Of a stretch of 64,000 nt of DNA, positions 1-8,030 are shown one piece after another. A program made the position numbers and the translations under genes. Location: the NCBI RefSeq assembly GCF_029223865.1, contig NZ_CP119520.1, positions 3,472,001 to 3,536,000 on the forward strand, given 5' to 3'. The notes under the pieces are model-generated. The model saw only the letters and a list, made by a program, of their open reading frames with translations. It was not told the origin of the DNA and did no database searches. Within the stretch, counting starts at the first letter, position 1; the number at the start of each line of letters is the position of its first letter. The DNA is from Telluria mixta. Lineage in GTDB: Bacteria; Pseudomonadota; Gammaproteobacteria; Burkholderiales; Burkholderiaceae_D.

Positions 1-195
1 CAGGACCGCCGGATCGAGCGAGATCGGCGTCGGCTGGCCCAGCACGAACGGGCGCGCCATCTGCATCGCGCCGTACGCGGCGAGCGCCAGCACGACGAGG
101 ACGAGCGGCAGCAGCGCCCAGTCCCAGCGGTTCGGGGTGGTCGTGAGGAACGTGCGGCCGTTCCGTTCAAAGTAAAACAGGGAACTACGGAACAT
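1..195 (-). CDS. ABC transporter permease, NitT/TauT type (N-terminal part only)
   Basis: The minus-strand frame begins at an ATG at 195 with a GGAG ribosome binding site just upstream and runs off the left edge. The 65 visible residues start MFRSSLFYFERNG, then show one hydrophobic helix (about residues 27-46, rich in L, V and A) and a polar stretch ending ...PISLDPAVL. This opening resembles the long two-domain permeases of NitT/TauT-type ABC importers, which move small anions or sulfonates through the inner membrane. The ATPase and binding protein would lie outside the window. The family assignment rests on the N-terminus alone, and the substrate cannot be inferred. Confidence 0.6.
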   Translation of the reverse strand, partial: MFRSSLFYFERNGRTFLTTTPNRWDWALLPLVLVVLALAAYGAMQMARPFVLGQPTPISLDPAVL

Positions 196-262
196 CGGTA
201 TCTCCGTCGGTGAACGGCATACCTTTCATTCGCGCTTGGTGATTCGTGTGTCGTGACGCGTA

Positions 263-291
263 CGTCATCTCCCCCCTGGGGCGAGATGACG
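263..291. repeat. 9-bp inverted repeat in permease leader
   Basis: CGTCATCTC at 263-271 is exactly complementary to GAGATGACG at 283-291, with an 11-nt loop containing C and G runs that can pair further. It lies about 70 bp upstream of the ABC permease start on the minus strand. It could be a protein-binding site or a leader hairpin. There is no U tract, so it is not an obvious terminator. Confidence 0.5.
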
Positions 292-431
292 GCAGGAGGA
301 AGGACCTGCGTTATCTTGCCGGGGCGGAACCGGCATTCAGCCGGCAACAACTGCCACTCGAACAAGTGCCCATGAAAGGGACTCCATGAAATGAAAACGG
401 TTGGATTTTACGTTGCAGTGCATCAATACGG

Positions 432-481
432 CATTACGATCCGGTAATGTGTCCGTGGCGTCGACATTACTCGATCGTAAT
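432..481. promoter_or_regulatory. Two tandem ATTAC-N6-GTAAT dyads
   Basis: CATTAC (432-437) and GTAATG (444-449) form one dyad with a 6-nt spacer. ATTAC (466-470) and GTAAT (477-481) form a second with the same spacer. Their left edges are 33 bp apart, about three helical turns, and the second ends at the putative -35 of the response-regulator promoter. Paired sites on one helix face just upstream of -35 fit an activator, most simply autoregulation by the adjacent OmpR-type regulator. That link is an inference. Confidence 0.5.
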
Positions 482-509
482 TCTTGGGCCGACCCCGCTC
501 GCCTATACT
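481..509 (+). promoter_or_regulatory. Putative sigma-70 promoter of the two-component operon
   Basis: TTCTTG at 481-486 and TATACT at 504-509 are separated by 17 bp. The -10 is about 72 bp upstream of the response-regulator ATG. The -35 is weak, as expected for an activated promoter, and directly abuts the second ATTAC-N6-GTAAT dyad. Confidence 0.45.
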
Positions 510-580
510 GCACCGCGGCGTGGCCGTGACGGCACGTTTTGCCTCCATGCTATAGTCCACTTAACACCAAGAGCCGAATC

Positions 581-1285
581 ATGCCGAACTGCCTCGTGAT
601 CGAAGACGATACCGAAACCCGCGACTACCTCTGCAGCGGATTGCGCGCGGCCGGCTATGCCGTACAGGCCGAAACGAATGGCGAGGCGGGCAACCGCCGC
701 CTGCAGGAAACGCGCTGGGACGTCGTTGTCCTCGACCGCATGCTGCCCGGCCAGGTCGACGGCCTGGGCATCCTCGAACAGATGCGCGCCCGCGGCGACG
801 GCACGCCGGTGCTGATCCTCTCCGCGCTGAACAGCGTCGACGAGCGCGTGCGCGGCCTGCGCGCGGGCAGCGACGACTATCTCACCAAGCCGTTCGTCAT
901 GTCCGAACTGCTGGCACGCGTGGAAAACCTCAGCCGCCGCAACAGCTGGTCGCGCGAGGCCACCGCGCTGCAGGTGGCCGACCTGCAGCTCGACGTGCGC
1001 ACGATGCGCGTCACGCGCCAGGGCACGACGATCAACCTGCAGCCGCGCGAATTCCGCCTGCTCGAATACCTCATGCGCCACGAAGGCCAGATCGTCACCC
1101 GCACGATGCTGCTGGAAGGCGTGTGGGAATACCATTTCGATCCGCAGACGAACGTCATCGACGTGCAGATCAGCCGCCTGCGCAGCAAGATCGACAAGGA
1201 TTTCAGCCCCGCCCTGATCCACACGGTGCGCGGTGCCGGCTACGTGCTGAGCGCCGCGCCGACCTATGGCCCGGTCACCCGATAG
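581..1285 (+). CDS. OmpR/PhoB-family response regulator
   Basis: A 234-residue DNA-binding response regulator of a two-component system. The receiver domain (about 1-120) has the acidic pair D9/D10, the phospho-acceptor D52 in LDRMLPG, S81 and K103 in the YLTKPF motif. The C-terminal winged helix (about 130-228) shows the family's LQPREFRLLEYL and VRGAGYVL signatures. The start at ATG 581 is preferred over an upstream TTG because the receiver domain begins directly there. It overlaps the downstream histidine kinase by 20 bp, so the two are co-translated. Paired dyads upstream suggest autoregulation. The signal is unknown. Confidence 0.92.
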   Translation: MPNCLVIEDDTETRDYLCSGLRAAGYAVQAETNGEAGNRRLQETRWDVVVLDRMLPGQVDGLGILEQMRARGDGTPVLILSALNSVDERVRGLRAGSDDYLTKPFVMSELLARVENLSRRNSWSREATALQVADLQLDVRTMRVTRQGTTINLQPREFRLLEYLMRHEGQIVTRTMLLEGVWEYHFDPQTNVIDVQISRLRSKIDKDFSPALIHTVRGAGYVLSAAPTYGPVTR

Positions 1286-2642
1286 CAGCCGGCCCGGCCT
1301 GCGCGGCTCGATCGCGTTCCGGCTGGCGGTCGGGTACGGCGTGCTGCTGGCCGCGTCGATGGCGACCCTGTCCGCCATCGTCTATTTCGGCACGGTGGGC
1401 GTGTTCGAGCACTCGATCGACAACAAGATCATGACCGTGGAGACGCACCTGGCCGACGCGTGGGTCCGCGACGGCCGCACGGGCCTCGTGCGCGAGATCG
1501 ACGCCCAGCTGCACGACCTGATCGACACCGACACGGAGGTGGTGAGCCTCGTCGACGCAAGGGGCCGCATCCTGGCCGGCAACATGGGGCGCTGGTACGG
1601 CGACCTGCCGGCGGCCGGCGAGCTGGCGTTCGGCCAGATGGAGCGGGGCGGCACGCCCGTCTCCGTGCGCCTCATCGCGACGCGGCTGGAGGACGGCAGC
1701 CGGCTCATCGTTGGCCGCGACCTGATCGAACTGGACGCCATCCGCAGCGTCGTCGAGCGCGCGCTGCTGGTCAGCGGCGCCGTGTCGATCCTGCTCGCGT
1801 TCTTCGGCGCGCAGATCTTCCGCACGCGCCTGGAAGCGCGCATCGTCCGCATCCGCCGCACGACGGCGCGCATCGCGGCGGGCGAGCTGTCCAGCCGCAT
1901 CGTCGTGATGGGCAACGACGAATTCGCGCGCCTGGGCGACGACATCAACCGCATGCTCGACCGCATCGAAGCCCTGATGGAGGGCGTGCGCCACGTGTCG
2001 AACTCGATCGCGCACGACCTGCGCACGCCGCTGTCGCGCGTGCGCTCGCGCCTCGACCGCGCGCTGCAGGCGTCGGCCGATCCGCACGCGCTCGTGGCGG
2101 ACGCGCGCCTGGCCATCGAGGATATCGACAGCGTCATCTCGCTGTTCGACAAGCTCCTGCAGATCGCCGCGCTGGAATCCGGCGTGCGCGCGGGCACCTT
2201 CGAAAAGCTCGACCTGGCCGCCATCGCGCACGACATGACGGAATTGTACGAAGCGGCCGCGGAAGAGCAGGGCATCGCGCTGCACTTCACGGGCACGCCC
2301 ACGACCATCCGCGGCGACCGCGACCTGCTGGCCAGCGCCCTCGCGAGCCTGATCGACAACGCCATCAAGTACGGCCGCAACGGCGGCCGCGTGGACGTCG
2401 AAGTGGCCACCGTCGACGGCGCGCCGGCGTTGACCGTACGCGATTACGGCCAGGGCGTGCCGCCCGAAGACATGGACAAGATCACGCGCCGCTTCTACCG
2501 CGTGGACCAGAGCCGCCACCTGCCGGGCAATGGCCTGGGCCTGTCCATCGTCACCGCCATCACGCAGCTGCACGAGGGCACGCTCGCGCTGCGCCGCCTC
2601 GAACCCGGCTTCGAGGCGAGCATGGTGTTTCCGCGGGCCTGA
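1266..2642 (+). CDS. Sensor histidine kinase (HAMP, HisKA, HATPase)
   Basis: A 458-residue inner-membrane kinase, partner of the preceding regulator. TM1 (about 17-41) and TM2 (about 165-185) flank a periplasmic sensor region of roughly 120 residues. A HAMP linker follows, then the H-box SIAHDLRTPLSR with phospho-accepting H250, the N-box SLIDNAIKYG and the G-box GNGLGLSIV. All catalytic motifs are intact. Its start lies inside the end of the regulator gene. The G-box and H-box style resembles metal- or envelope-stress sensors of the same group, but the ligand cannot be read from the sequence. Confidence 0.92.
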   Translation: MARSPDSSRPGLRGSIAFRLAVGYGVLLAASMATLSAIVYFGTVGVFEHSIDNKIMTVETHLADAWVRDGRTGLVREIDAQLHDLIDTDTEVVSLVDARGRILAGNMGRWYGDLPAAGELAFGQMERGGTPVSVRLIATRLEDGSRLIVGRDLIELDAIRSVVERALLVSGAVSILLAFFGAQIFRTRLEARIVRIRRTTARIAAGELSSRIVVMGNDEFARLGDDINRMLDRIEALMEGVRHVSNSIAHDLRTPLSRVRSRLDRALQASADPHALVADARLAIEDIDSVISLFDKLLQIAALESGVRAGTFEKLDLAAIAHDMTELYEAAAEEQGIALHFTGTPTTIRGDRDLLASALASLIDNAIKYGRNGGRVDVEVATVDGAPALTVRDYGQGVPPEDMDKITRRFYRVDQSRHLPGNGLGLSIVTAITQLHEGTLALRRLEPGFEASMVFPRA

Positions 2643-2703
2643 TGCGGCGGCCGGGACGGGGGTAGAATACGGTCTTCCCGCTTTCGCGCTTCATCCAACG
2701 ACC

Positions 2704-3297
2704 ATGACCCAACGCCTCATCCTTGCCTCCAACAACGCGGGCAAGCTCAAGGAATTCGCCCAGCTGCTGGGCCCGATCGGCTTCGAACTGCATCCGCAGG
2801 GCGAGTTCGACGTCCCCGAAGCGGAAGAACCGTTCGGCACCTTCGTCGAGAACGCGCTGCAGAAGGCCCGCCACGCGGCGCGCCTCACCGGCCTGCCGGC
2901 CCTCGCCGACGATTCCGGCGTGTGCGTGAACGCCTTCGGCGGCGCGCCGGGTGTGCTTTCCGCACGCTTTGCCGGCGAACCGAAATCGGACGCCCGCAAC
3001 AACGAGAAGCTGATCGCCGACCTGGCGGCGCACGCCGACAAATCGGCCTATTACTACTGCGTGCTCGTGTACATGCGCCACGCCGACGATCCGCAACCCG
3101 TGATCGCGGATGGCGTCTGGCGCGGCCAGATCGTCGACACGCCGCGCGGCGCGGGCGGTTTCGGCTACGACCCGCACTTCCTGCTGCCGGAGTTCGGCCG
3201 CACGGCCGCCGAGCTGGCGCCGGAAGAAAAGAACGCCGTCTCGCACCGCGGCCAGGCGCTGCGCGCGCTCGTCGACAAGCTCGGGAAGCTGAAATGA
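2704..3297 (+). CDS. rdgB: dITP/XTP pyrophosphatase, RdgB/HAM1 family
   Basis: A 197-residue nucleoside triphosphate pyrophosphatase that hydrolyses dITP, ITP and XTP to monophosphates, keeping deaminated purines out of DNA and RNA. The N-terminal LILASNNAGKLKE motif (substrate-binding K13), the central ADDSGV metal motif and the C-terminal GFGYDPHF and SHRGQAL motifs are all present, and the length is normal. The ATG at 2704 gives the canonical start. The gene overlaps hemW by 4 bp (ATGA), so the pair is translationally coupled, an arrangement common in betaproteobacteria. Confidence 0.96.
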   Translation: MTQRLILASNNAGKLKEFAQLLGPIGFELHPQGEFDVPEAEEPFGTFVENALQKARHAARLTGLPALADDSGVCVNAFGGAPGVLSARFAGEPKSDARNNEKLIADLAAHADKSAYYYCVLVYMRHADDPQPVIADGVWRGQIVDTPRGAGGFGYDPHFLLPEFGRTAAELAPEEKNAVSHRGQALRALVDKLGKLK

Positions 3298-4526
3298 TTC
3301 CGATCAAGCCCGTCGGGCCGGCCGCCACGCCTCGCAATGCGGCGACAGCTGCACTGCAATACCTGCAACCGGGTGCGCTGAACCTGACGGCGCTGCCGCC
3401 GCTGGCGCTGTACATCCACTGGCCGTGGTGCGTCCGCAAATGTCCGTACTGCGACTTCAATTCGCACGAGTCGAAGGAACCGATTCCGGAAGCCGCCTAC
3501 CTGGACGCACTGCGCGCCGACCTGGAACAATCGCTGCCGCTGATCTGGGGCCGCAAGATCCATACGGTGTTCATCGGCGGCGGCACGCCGAGCCTGATGT
3601 CGGCGGCGGGGCTGGACCGGCTGATGTCGGACCTCCGCACCTTGCTGCCGCTGGACCTCGACGCCGAGATCACGATGGAAGCGAATCCCGGCACGTTCGA
3701 GGCCGAGAAATTCAAGTCCTTCCGCGCCAGCGGCATCAACCGCCTGTCGATCGGCATCCAGAGCTTCAACAGCCGGCATTTGCAGGCGCTGGGGCGCATC
3801 CACGACGCCGAGGAAGCCATCCGGGCCGTCGGGATCGCCCAGGCCAACTTCGACAACTTCAACCTCGACCTGATGTACGCGCTGCCGGGGCAGACGCTGG
3901 CCGAGGCGCAGGCCGACATCGACACCGCGCTGTCGTTCGCTCCGCCGCATTTGTCGCTGTACCACCTGACGATGGAACCGAACACGGTGTTCGCGAAGTA
4001 TCCGCCCGAGCTGCCGGGCGACGACGCGACCGCCGACATCCAGGACATGATCGCGGAGCGCACGGCCGCGGCGGGCTATGAGCACTACGAGGTCTCGGCC
4101 TATGCGAAGCCGGGCCACCGCGCGCGCCACAACCTGAACTACTGGCAGTTCGGCGACTATCTCGGTATCGGCGCGGGCGCGCATTCGAAGCTGTCGTTCC
4201 CGCACCGCGTGCTGCGCCAGGCGCGCTACAAGCAGCCCGCGTCGTTCATGGAAGCGGCGGCCAATGGCAATGCCGTCGCGGAGGAACACGAGATCGCGCG
4301 TGCCGACCTGGGCTTCGAGTTCATGCTGAACACGCTGCGCCTGACGGAAGGGTTCGACCCGAACCTGTTCGGCGAGCGCACGGGCATGCCGATCAATGCG
4401 ATCGAGAAGGCATTGAACGCGGCCGAAGCGAAGGGCCTGATCTACCGCGATTTCCGCGTGATCCGCCCGACGGAACTGGGGCAGCGCTTCCTCAACGACC
4501 TGCAGGAGATGTTCCTGGCCGAGTGA
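3294..4526 (+). CDS. hemW: Radical SAM heme chaperone HemW
   Basis: A 410-residue radical SAM protein. The cluster motif CVRKCPYCDF gives C46, C50 and C53 as ligands of the [4Fe-4S] cluster. The aromatic residue after the third Cys is the HemW pattern rather than the extra Cys of true HemN. GGGTPSL (SAM binding), the SIGIQSF strand and a C-terminal HemN-type domain follow. HemW binds heme and passes it to membrane respiratory proteins and is not thought to be a coproporphyrinogen oxidase, despite older annotations. The start overlaps the rdgB stop. The N-terminus is about 30 residues longer than in many homologues. Confidence 0.93.
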   Translation: MIPIKPVGPAATPRNAATAALQYLQPGALNLTALPPLALYIHWPWCVRKCPYCDFNSHESKEPIPEAAYLDALRADLEQSLPLIWGRKIHTVFIGGGTPSLMSAAGLDRLMSDLRTLLPLDLDAEITMEANPGTFEAEKFKSFRASGINRLSIGIQSFNSRHLQALGRIHDAEEAIRAVGIAQANFDNFNLDLMYALPGQTLAEAQADIDTALSFAPPHLSLYHLTMEPNTVFAKYPPELPGDDATADIQDMIAERTAAAGYEHYEVSAYAKPGHRARHNLNYWQFGDYLGIGAGAHSKLSFPHRVLRQARYKQPASFMEAAANGNAVAEEHEIARADLGFEFMLNTLRLTEGFDPNLFGERTGMPINAIEKALNAAEAKGLIYRDFRVIRPTELGQRFLNDLQEMFLAE

Positions 4527-4591
4527 CAAAGAGCGCATTTTGGAGCGGGCCCGGTCTGCTAAGGTAGCGGCTTCGACAACCCGCTCACATC

Positions 4592-4738
4592 ATGACGCAT
4601 CCGACTCTGGCGTTCGTGCCCCTCGTCGTGGGGCTGTGCGCCACCCTCGCCACCGCCACGAACAGGCGTCTGCAATTCGGCCTGTTCTGCACCATTGCCC
4701 TCGTGTTCGCCGCAGCGCTGGCGGGCAAATTCGGATGA
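4592..4738 (+). CDS. Small hydrophobic membrane peptide (48 aa)
   Basis: An ATG at 4592 opens a 48-codon frame rich in L, V, A and F, with two hydrophobic segments (about residues 6-22 and 30-44) separated by a short TNRR basic turn. This is typical of a two-helix inner-membrane peptide. Its stop overlaps the start of the transglutaminase-like gene as ATGA (4735-4738), which supports real translation. I do not recognise the family. The ribosome binding site is not obvious. Confidence 0.45.
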   Translation: MTHPTLAFVPLVVGLCATLATATNRRLQFGLFCTIALVFAAALAGKFG

Positions 4739-5327
4739 CGTTCGGCCCGGCCATGCAACGCTATCTCACCGCCAGCACTTACATCGACTTCGACACGCCG
4801 GACGTCCTCGCCACCGCGCGCCGGCTGGCCGAAGGCGCGACTTCCGAAGCGGACGTCGCGCGCGCCTGCTTCGAATTCGTGCGCGACGAGATCCGCCACA
4901 GCGTCGATTTCAAATCGAACCCCGTGACGTGCAAGGCGTCCGACGTGCTGCGTCACCGCACGGGCTATTGCTATGCGAAGAGCCATCTGCTCGCCGCGCT
5001 GCTGCGCGCGAACGGCATCCCGGCGGGGCTGTGCTACCAGCGCCTGTCGGTCGGGACAGCGGGGCGCCGTACTGCCTGCACGGCCTGAACGCCGTGTATC
5101 TGAAGGACTTTGGCTGGTACCGCATCGATGCGCGGGGCAACAAGCCGGGCGTCGACGCGCGCTTCGCGCCGCCCCTGGAGAAGCTCGCGTTCGCGACCCG
5201 CACGCGCGAGGAACGCATGCTGCCGGAGGTCTGGGCCGAGCCGCTGCCCGTCGTCGTCGAGACGCTGGAATGCTACGATACGTGGGACCAGGTGCTTGCC
5301 AACCTCCCCGACGTTGAACTCCTTTAG
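4735..5327 (+). pseudogene. Transglutaminase-like protein, broken by a one-base frameshift
   Basis: The frame from ATG 4735 encodes a transglutaminase-like fold with the catalytic Cys in HRTGYCYAKSHLLAALLR, then stops at 5088 after a shift near 5053. Another frame continues the same protein with CLHGLNAVYL (catalytic His) and YRIDARGNKPG (catalytic Asp) to a stop at 5327. Restoring one base in the gtcgg/gacagc context gives an uninterrupted protein of about 197 residues. As written, the Cys is severed from the His and Asp, so the product would be inactive. Either this is a recent pseudogene or the base was lost in sequencing. Intact homologues are cytoplasmic and of unknown substrate. Confidence 0.75.
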
Positions 5328-5338
5328 AAAGGATACGT

Positions 5339-5731
5339 ATGTTCAGTCATGTCATGATCGGTTCCAACGACCTCGAACGCGCGCGGCGCTTCTACGACGC
5401 CGTGCTGGGCGTCCTCGGTGTAGGCGAACCGTTCCCCAACACGAATTCGACGGGCCAGCGCCGGCTGTTCTACCGCCACGACGGCGGCTCGTTCTGCATC
5501 ACCGAACCGATCGACGGTGCGCAGGCCACGTGCGCGAACGGCGCCACGATCGGCTTCAAATGCACGTCGCCCGAACAGGTCCACGCCTTCCACGACATGG
5601 CGGTCGCGCAGGGCGGGACGTCGATCGAGGCGCCACCGGGCCTGCGCGAGGGCCCGCTCGGGGCGCTGTACCTCGCGTACGTGCGCGATCCGGACGGCCA
5701 CAAGCTGTGCGCGCTGCACCGCCCTAAATAG
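5339..5731 (+). CDS. VOC-superfamily (glyoxalase/dioxygenase fold) protein
   Basis: A 130-residue single vicinal-oxygen-chelate protein. It begins MFSHVMIGSNDLERARRFYD, the usual first beta-alpha unit, and ends with YVRDPDGHKLCAL, the typical last strand with a metal-site position. The ribosome binding site AGAAAGGA is well placed before ATG 5339. It starts 11 bp after the transglutaminase-like gene and is probably co-transcribed with it. VOC members include glyoxalases, resistance proteins and ring-cleavage enzymes, and nothing here narrows the substrate. Confidence 0.85.
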   Translation: MFSHVMIGSNDLERARRFYDAVLGVLGVGEPFPNTNSTGQRRLFYRHDGGSFCITEPIDGAQATCANGATIGFKCTSPEQVHAFHDMAVAQGGTSIEAPPGLREGPLGALYLAYVRDPDGHKLCALHRPK

Positions 5732-5823
5732 GCGGGGATGACGGGGCGAAACGTGCCGGGCATCGCACAGGCCGTGTGTTACAGTCTTGCTTGCATACGT
5801 TTCAATGAAAGGCAAGCTGGCCG

Positions 5824-6189
5824 ATGCCACCCGCACCGCCTCGCATCCTGGTCGTGGATGACGAAGACGCCATCCTGTACGTATTCGAGCGCTACCTGAG
5901 CGTCGCCGGTTATCGCGTGTCCGTCGCCAATAACGGGCGCGACGCCGTCCGTGCCGGCGAGGCCGATCCCATCGACCTGCTCATCACGGATTTCCGCATG
6001 CCCGGCATGAACGGCATCGAAGTGATCCACGCCCTGCGCGGCCTGCAGCCGGAACTGCCGGCGCTTGTCATCTCGGGCAATCCCATCGAGGCCGGCACGA
6101 TGCCGCCGGGCGTGCGCTTCCTGTCGAAGCCCGTGTCGATGTCGGACCTCCTCGACATCATTCCCTCCCTGATCCGGCAGGCGGCATAG
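5824..6189 (+). CDS. Stand-alone response-regulator receiver domain
   Basis: A 121-residue CheY-like protein with only a receiver domain. It has the acidic pair D12/D13, phospho-acceptor D56 in LLITDFRMPG, S in VISGNP and the conserved Lys in RFLSKPVS. There is no output domain and no adjacent kinase, so it probably takes part in a phosphorelay or allosteric switch with a kinase encoded elsewhere. A proline-rich PPAPP tail precedes the first strand. The start ATG 5824 is the only one consistent with the domain. Confidence 0.88.
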   Translation: MPPAPPRILVVDDEDAILYVFERYLSVAGYRVSVANNGRDAVRAGEADPIDLLITDFRMPGMNGIEVIHALRGLQPELPALVISGNPIEAGTMPPGVRFLSKPVSMSDLLDIIPSLIRQAA

Positions 6190-6270
6190 GTCGGCCCTGC
6201 ATCTGCGTATCGGCTGAACAGACTGGCACGGCGGTACTCCGGGGCGGGACGCTCCGCCACAATACGTTCC

Positions 6271-7014
6271 ATGAAGCACTTCGACCACCTGTTCCGCCGC
6301 CTCGTCGCCGAGGGGCTCGGCACTGCCTTGCTGCTGGCCGTCGTCGTCGGGTCCGCTGTCATGGGCGACCGGCTGGCGGGCGGCAATGCGGCCATCGCGC
6401 TGCTCGTCAATTCGATCGCGTCCGGCTGCGGCCTCGTCGTGCTGATCCTGGCATTCGGCGCTGTCTCGGGCGCGCACCTGAATCCCGTCGTCACCCTGTC
6501 CGAAGCGTGGCAGCGCAACCTGCCGGGTGCGCTCGTGCTGCCTTACCTTGCGGCGCAGGTGGCCGGCGCATTCGTCGGCGTGGCGATCGCGCACGGGATG
6601 TTCGGCGAACCCGTGTTCGCGGCCGCGACGCAGGCGCGCACGGGCGCGGCGCTGTGGTGGAGCGAGGGCGTCGCCACGTTCGGCCTGCTGGCCACAATCA
6701 TCGGCTGCGCGCGCACGCGGCCCAGTGTCACGCCCTATGCGGCGGCCCTGTTCATCGTCGCGGGATACTGGTTCACGGCGTCGTCGTCCTTTGCCAACCC
6801 CGCCCTCACGCTGGCGCGCGCGGCGACGGGCACATGCGCCGGCATCCGGCTCGCGGACGTGCCGGGCTATGTGCTGGCCCAGCTGGCCGGGGCCGCGGCG
6901 GCGACCGTCATCTTCGGCTGGCTGTATCCGCGCGCACAGCAGGAGACCACAGCGGGCGCCACGGTGGCGGGCGGGCCGGGTCTTACCCGCGCTGTCCGGC
7001 AGCCAGCGCCGTGA
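6271..7014 (+). CDS. MIP-family aquaporin/aquaglyceroporin
   Basis: A 247-residue channel with six predicted helices and the two half-helix boxes of the MIP family: NPVVT (N71) in the first repeat and NPALT (N176) in the second. Both Asn are kept, while the residue after Pro is Val in the first box and Ala in the second, so the boxes are mildly atypical. Such proteins pass water, glycerol or metalloids such as arsenite. No ars gene is nearby, so the substrate is open. Its 3' end overlaps the convergent peptidase-like gene by 32 bp. Confidence 0.88.
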   Translation: MKHFDHLFRRLVAEGLGTALLLAVVVGSAVMGDRLAGGNAAIALLVNSIASGCGLVVLILAFGAVSGAHLNPVVTLSEAWQRNLPGALVLPYLAAQVAGAFVGVAIAHGMFGEPVFAAATQARTGAALWWSEGVATFGLLATIIGCARTRPSVTPYAAALFIVAGYWFTASSSFANPALTLARAATGTCAGIRLADVPGYVLAQLAGAAAATVIFGWLYPRAQQETTAGATVAGGPGLTRAVRQPAP

Positions 7015-7813
7015 GCGTGCGCGCGAGGCCGCTCACCACGCGCGCCATGCCGTCATACACGACCTGCTCGGGCGGTTCGTCCGCCTCGGGTGCGGCGTTT
7101 TGCGCCTGGCGGTACGGGAAGCGCGTGAACGAGGTGTCCGTGAGGACGAGGGCGGGCTGGCCGGCGCCGGGACGGTGCCAACCGGCGCGGTCGGATAGGG
7201 TGACGCCCTGCATGTAGGCCGGCGTCGCGAGGCCGTGGGCCGGGCCGGCCGCCACGCTCTGGAAGGCCGACAGCGCATCCTGCACCTCGCGCGACGAGGC
7301 GAGGCTGCCGACGTAGGCGATGAAGCTGCCGGGACGCTCGTCGGCGGGAACGTCGTCGTCGGCACCCGGGATTGGGACGGCTTTCGGCGCGAGGAAGAAC
7401 ACGAAGCGGATCTCGGTGCCGTGGCTGGGACGCGCGCCTGCCAGCAGGCGCGCCAGTTCCAGCACGGCCGCCGTCCCCGGCGCGCCCTCGTCGGCGCCGT
7501 CATCGCGGGCGCCGAGGATGAAGGTGCGAGACGCCTTCTCGCCCGGGGCAACGCTGGCCAGCACCGCCTCGATCCGGCGTTCGTGGCCGATCCCGCCGCG
7601 GTCCTGCACGGCGTAGCCGGCCGCCTGCAGCACGTTGCCGATGTAGGTGGCGTCCTGCGGGCCGCCCGCGAGCGCCGTCACGTGCGCGCGCAGGCGCATG
7701 GCCAACGGCGGCTCGGGCATGGCGGTGCCGGGGTTCACGGTCACCAGCGCCAGCAGCACGAGCAGGACGATGGCGACAATGGCTTTCCAGTGTGCACGAA
7801 AAAAATGTCGCAT
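6983..7813 (-). CDS. Membrane-anchored M28 peptidase-like protein lacking metal ligands
   Basis: A 276-residue protein with an N-terminal signal anchor (about residues 9-30, IVAIVLLVLLALVTV) and a periplasmic domain that reads as an M28 aminopeptidase fold: TYIGNVLQAAGY, a segment ending ALLELAR-like (AVLELARLL) and VLTDTSF. The residues that bind zinc in active M28 enzymes are replaced. The usual GAHYD is GARDD, the bridging Asp motif is shortened to GAPGT, the Glu-Glu motif is APK, and the final His region reads RFPYRQA. It is therefore probably a non-catalytic relative. Start ATG 7813 was chosen because it gives the signal anchor. Confidence 0.7.
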   Translation of the reverse strand: MRHFFRAHWKAIVAIVLLVLLALVTVNPGTAMPEPPLAMRLRAHVTALAGGPQDATYIGNVLQAAGYAVQDRGGIGHERRIEAVLASVAPGEKASRTFILGARDDGADEGAPGTAAVLELARLLAGARPSHGTEIRFVFFLAPKAVPIPGADDDVPADERPGSFIAYVGSLASSREVQDALSAFQSVAAGPAHGLATPAYMQGVTLSDRAGWHRPGAGQPALVLTDTSFTRFPYRQAQNAAPEADEPPEQVVYDGMARVVSGLARTLTALAAGQRG

Positions 7814-7933
7814 GGCGTGGGGCGCGGCGCATGGGGCGACCGTGCCGGACAGGCCGGGCTCGGCGCGCGTTGCGGTCCTGGCGGACGCCGTCCGGCGACG
7901 GCTGCCGGGGCCGCCCGTGCATGCAATGTTAAA

Positions 7934-7982
7934 CCGGGGCCGGCCTGCGATTTCATGATACCGAAATCGCGGCCGGCCCCGG
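7934..7982. terminator. Long GC-rich hairpin between efflux operon and peptidase-like gene
   Basis: The left arm 7934-7954 pairs with the right arm 7963-7982 with one bulge, giving a stem of about 20 bp with an 8-nt loop. It lies between the last gene of the minus-strand efflux operon and the next minus-strand start. No U tract follows, so it may act as a terminator with a factor, or as an mRNA end-stabilising structure. Confidence 0.5.
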
Positions 7983-8002
7983 TCGGGGTCGTTCTCAATG
8001 GC

Positions 8003-8022
8003 GCGCGGAAATGATTCCGCGC
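8003..8022 (-). terminator. Hairpin just past the outer-membrane factor gene
   Basis: GCGCGGAA at 8003-8010 and TTCCGCGC at 8015-8022 form a perfect 8-bp stem with a 4-nt loop, 8 bp beyond the stop of the outer-membrane factor. Together with the larger hairpin at 7934-7982 it probably marks the operon end. Confidence 0.5.
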
Positions 8023-8030
8023 CGACAGGA

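Larger units (their letters stand above)
196..580. other. 385-bp divergent intergenic region
   Basis: This stretch separates the minus-strand ABC permease from the plus-strand response regulator. I see no gene in it. It holds a 9-bp inverted repeat at 263-291, two ATTAC-N6-GTAAT dyads at 432-481 and a probable promoter at 481-509 for the two-component operon. The 263-291 hairpin lies in the 5' leader of the permease if that gene is transcribed from further right, but I recognise no riboswitch consensus. Confidence 0.6.

Noticed and set aside
263..291. Riboswitch in the leader of the ABC permease
   Set aside because: One hairpin is present but I recognise no conserved core of TPP, cobalamin, guanidine or other riboswitch classes.
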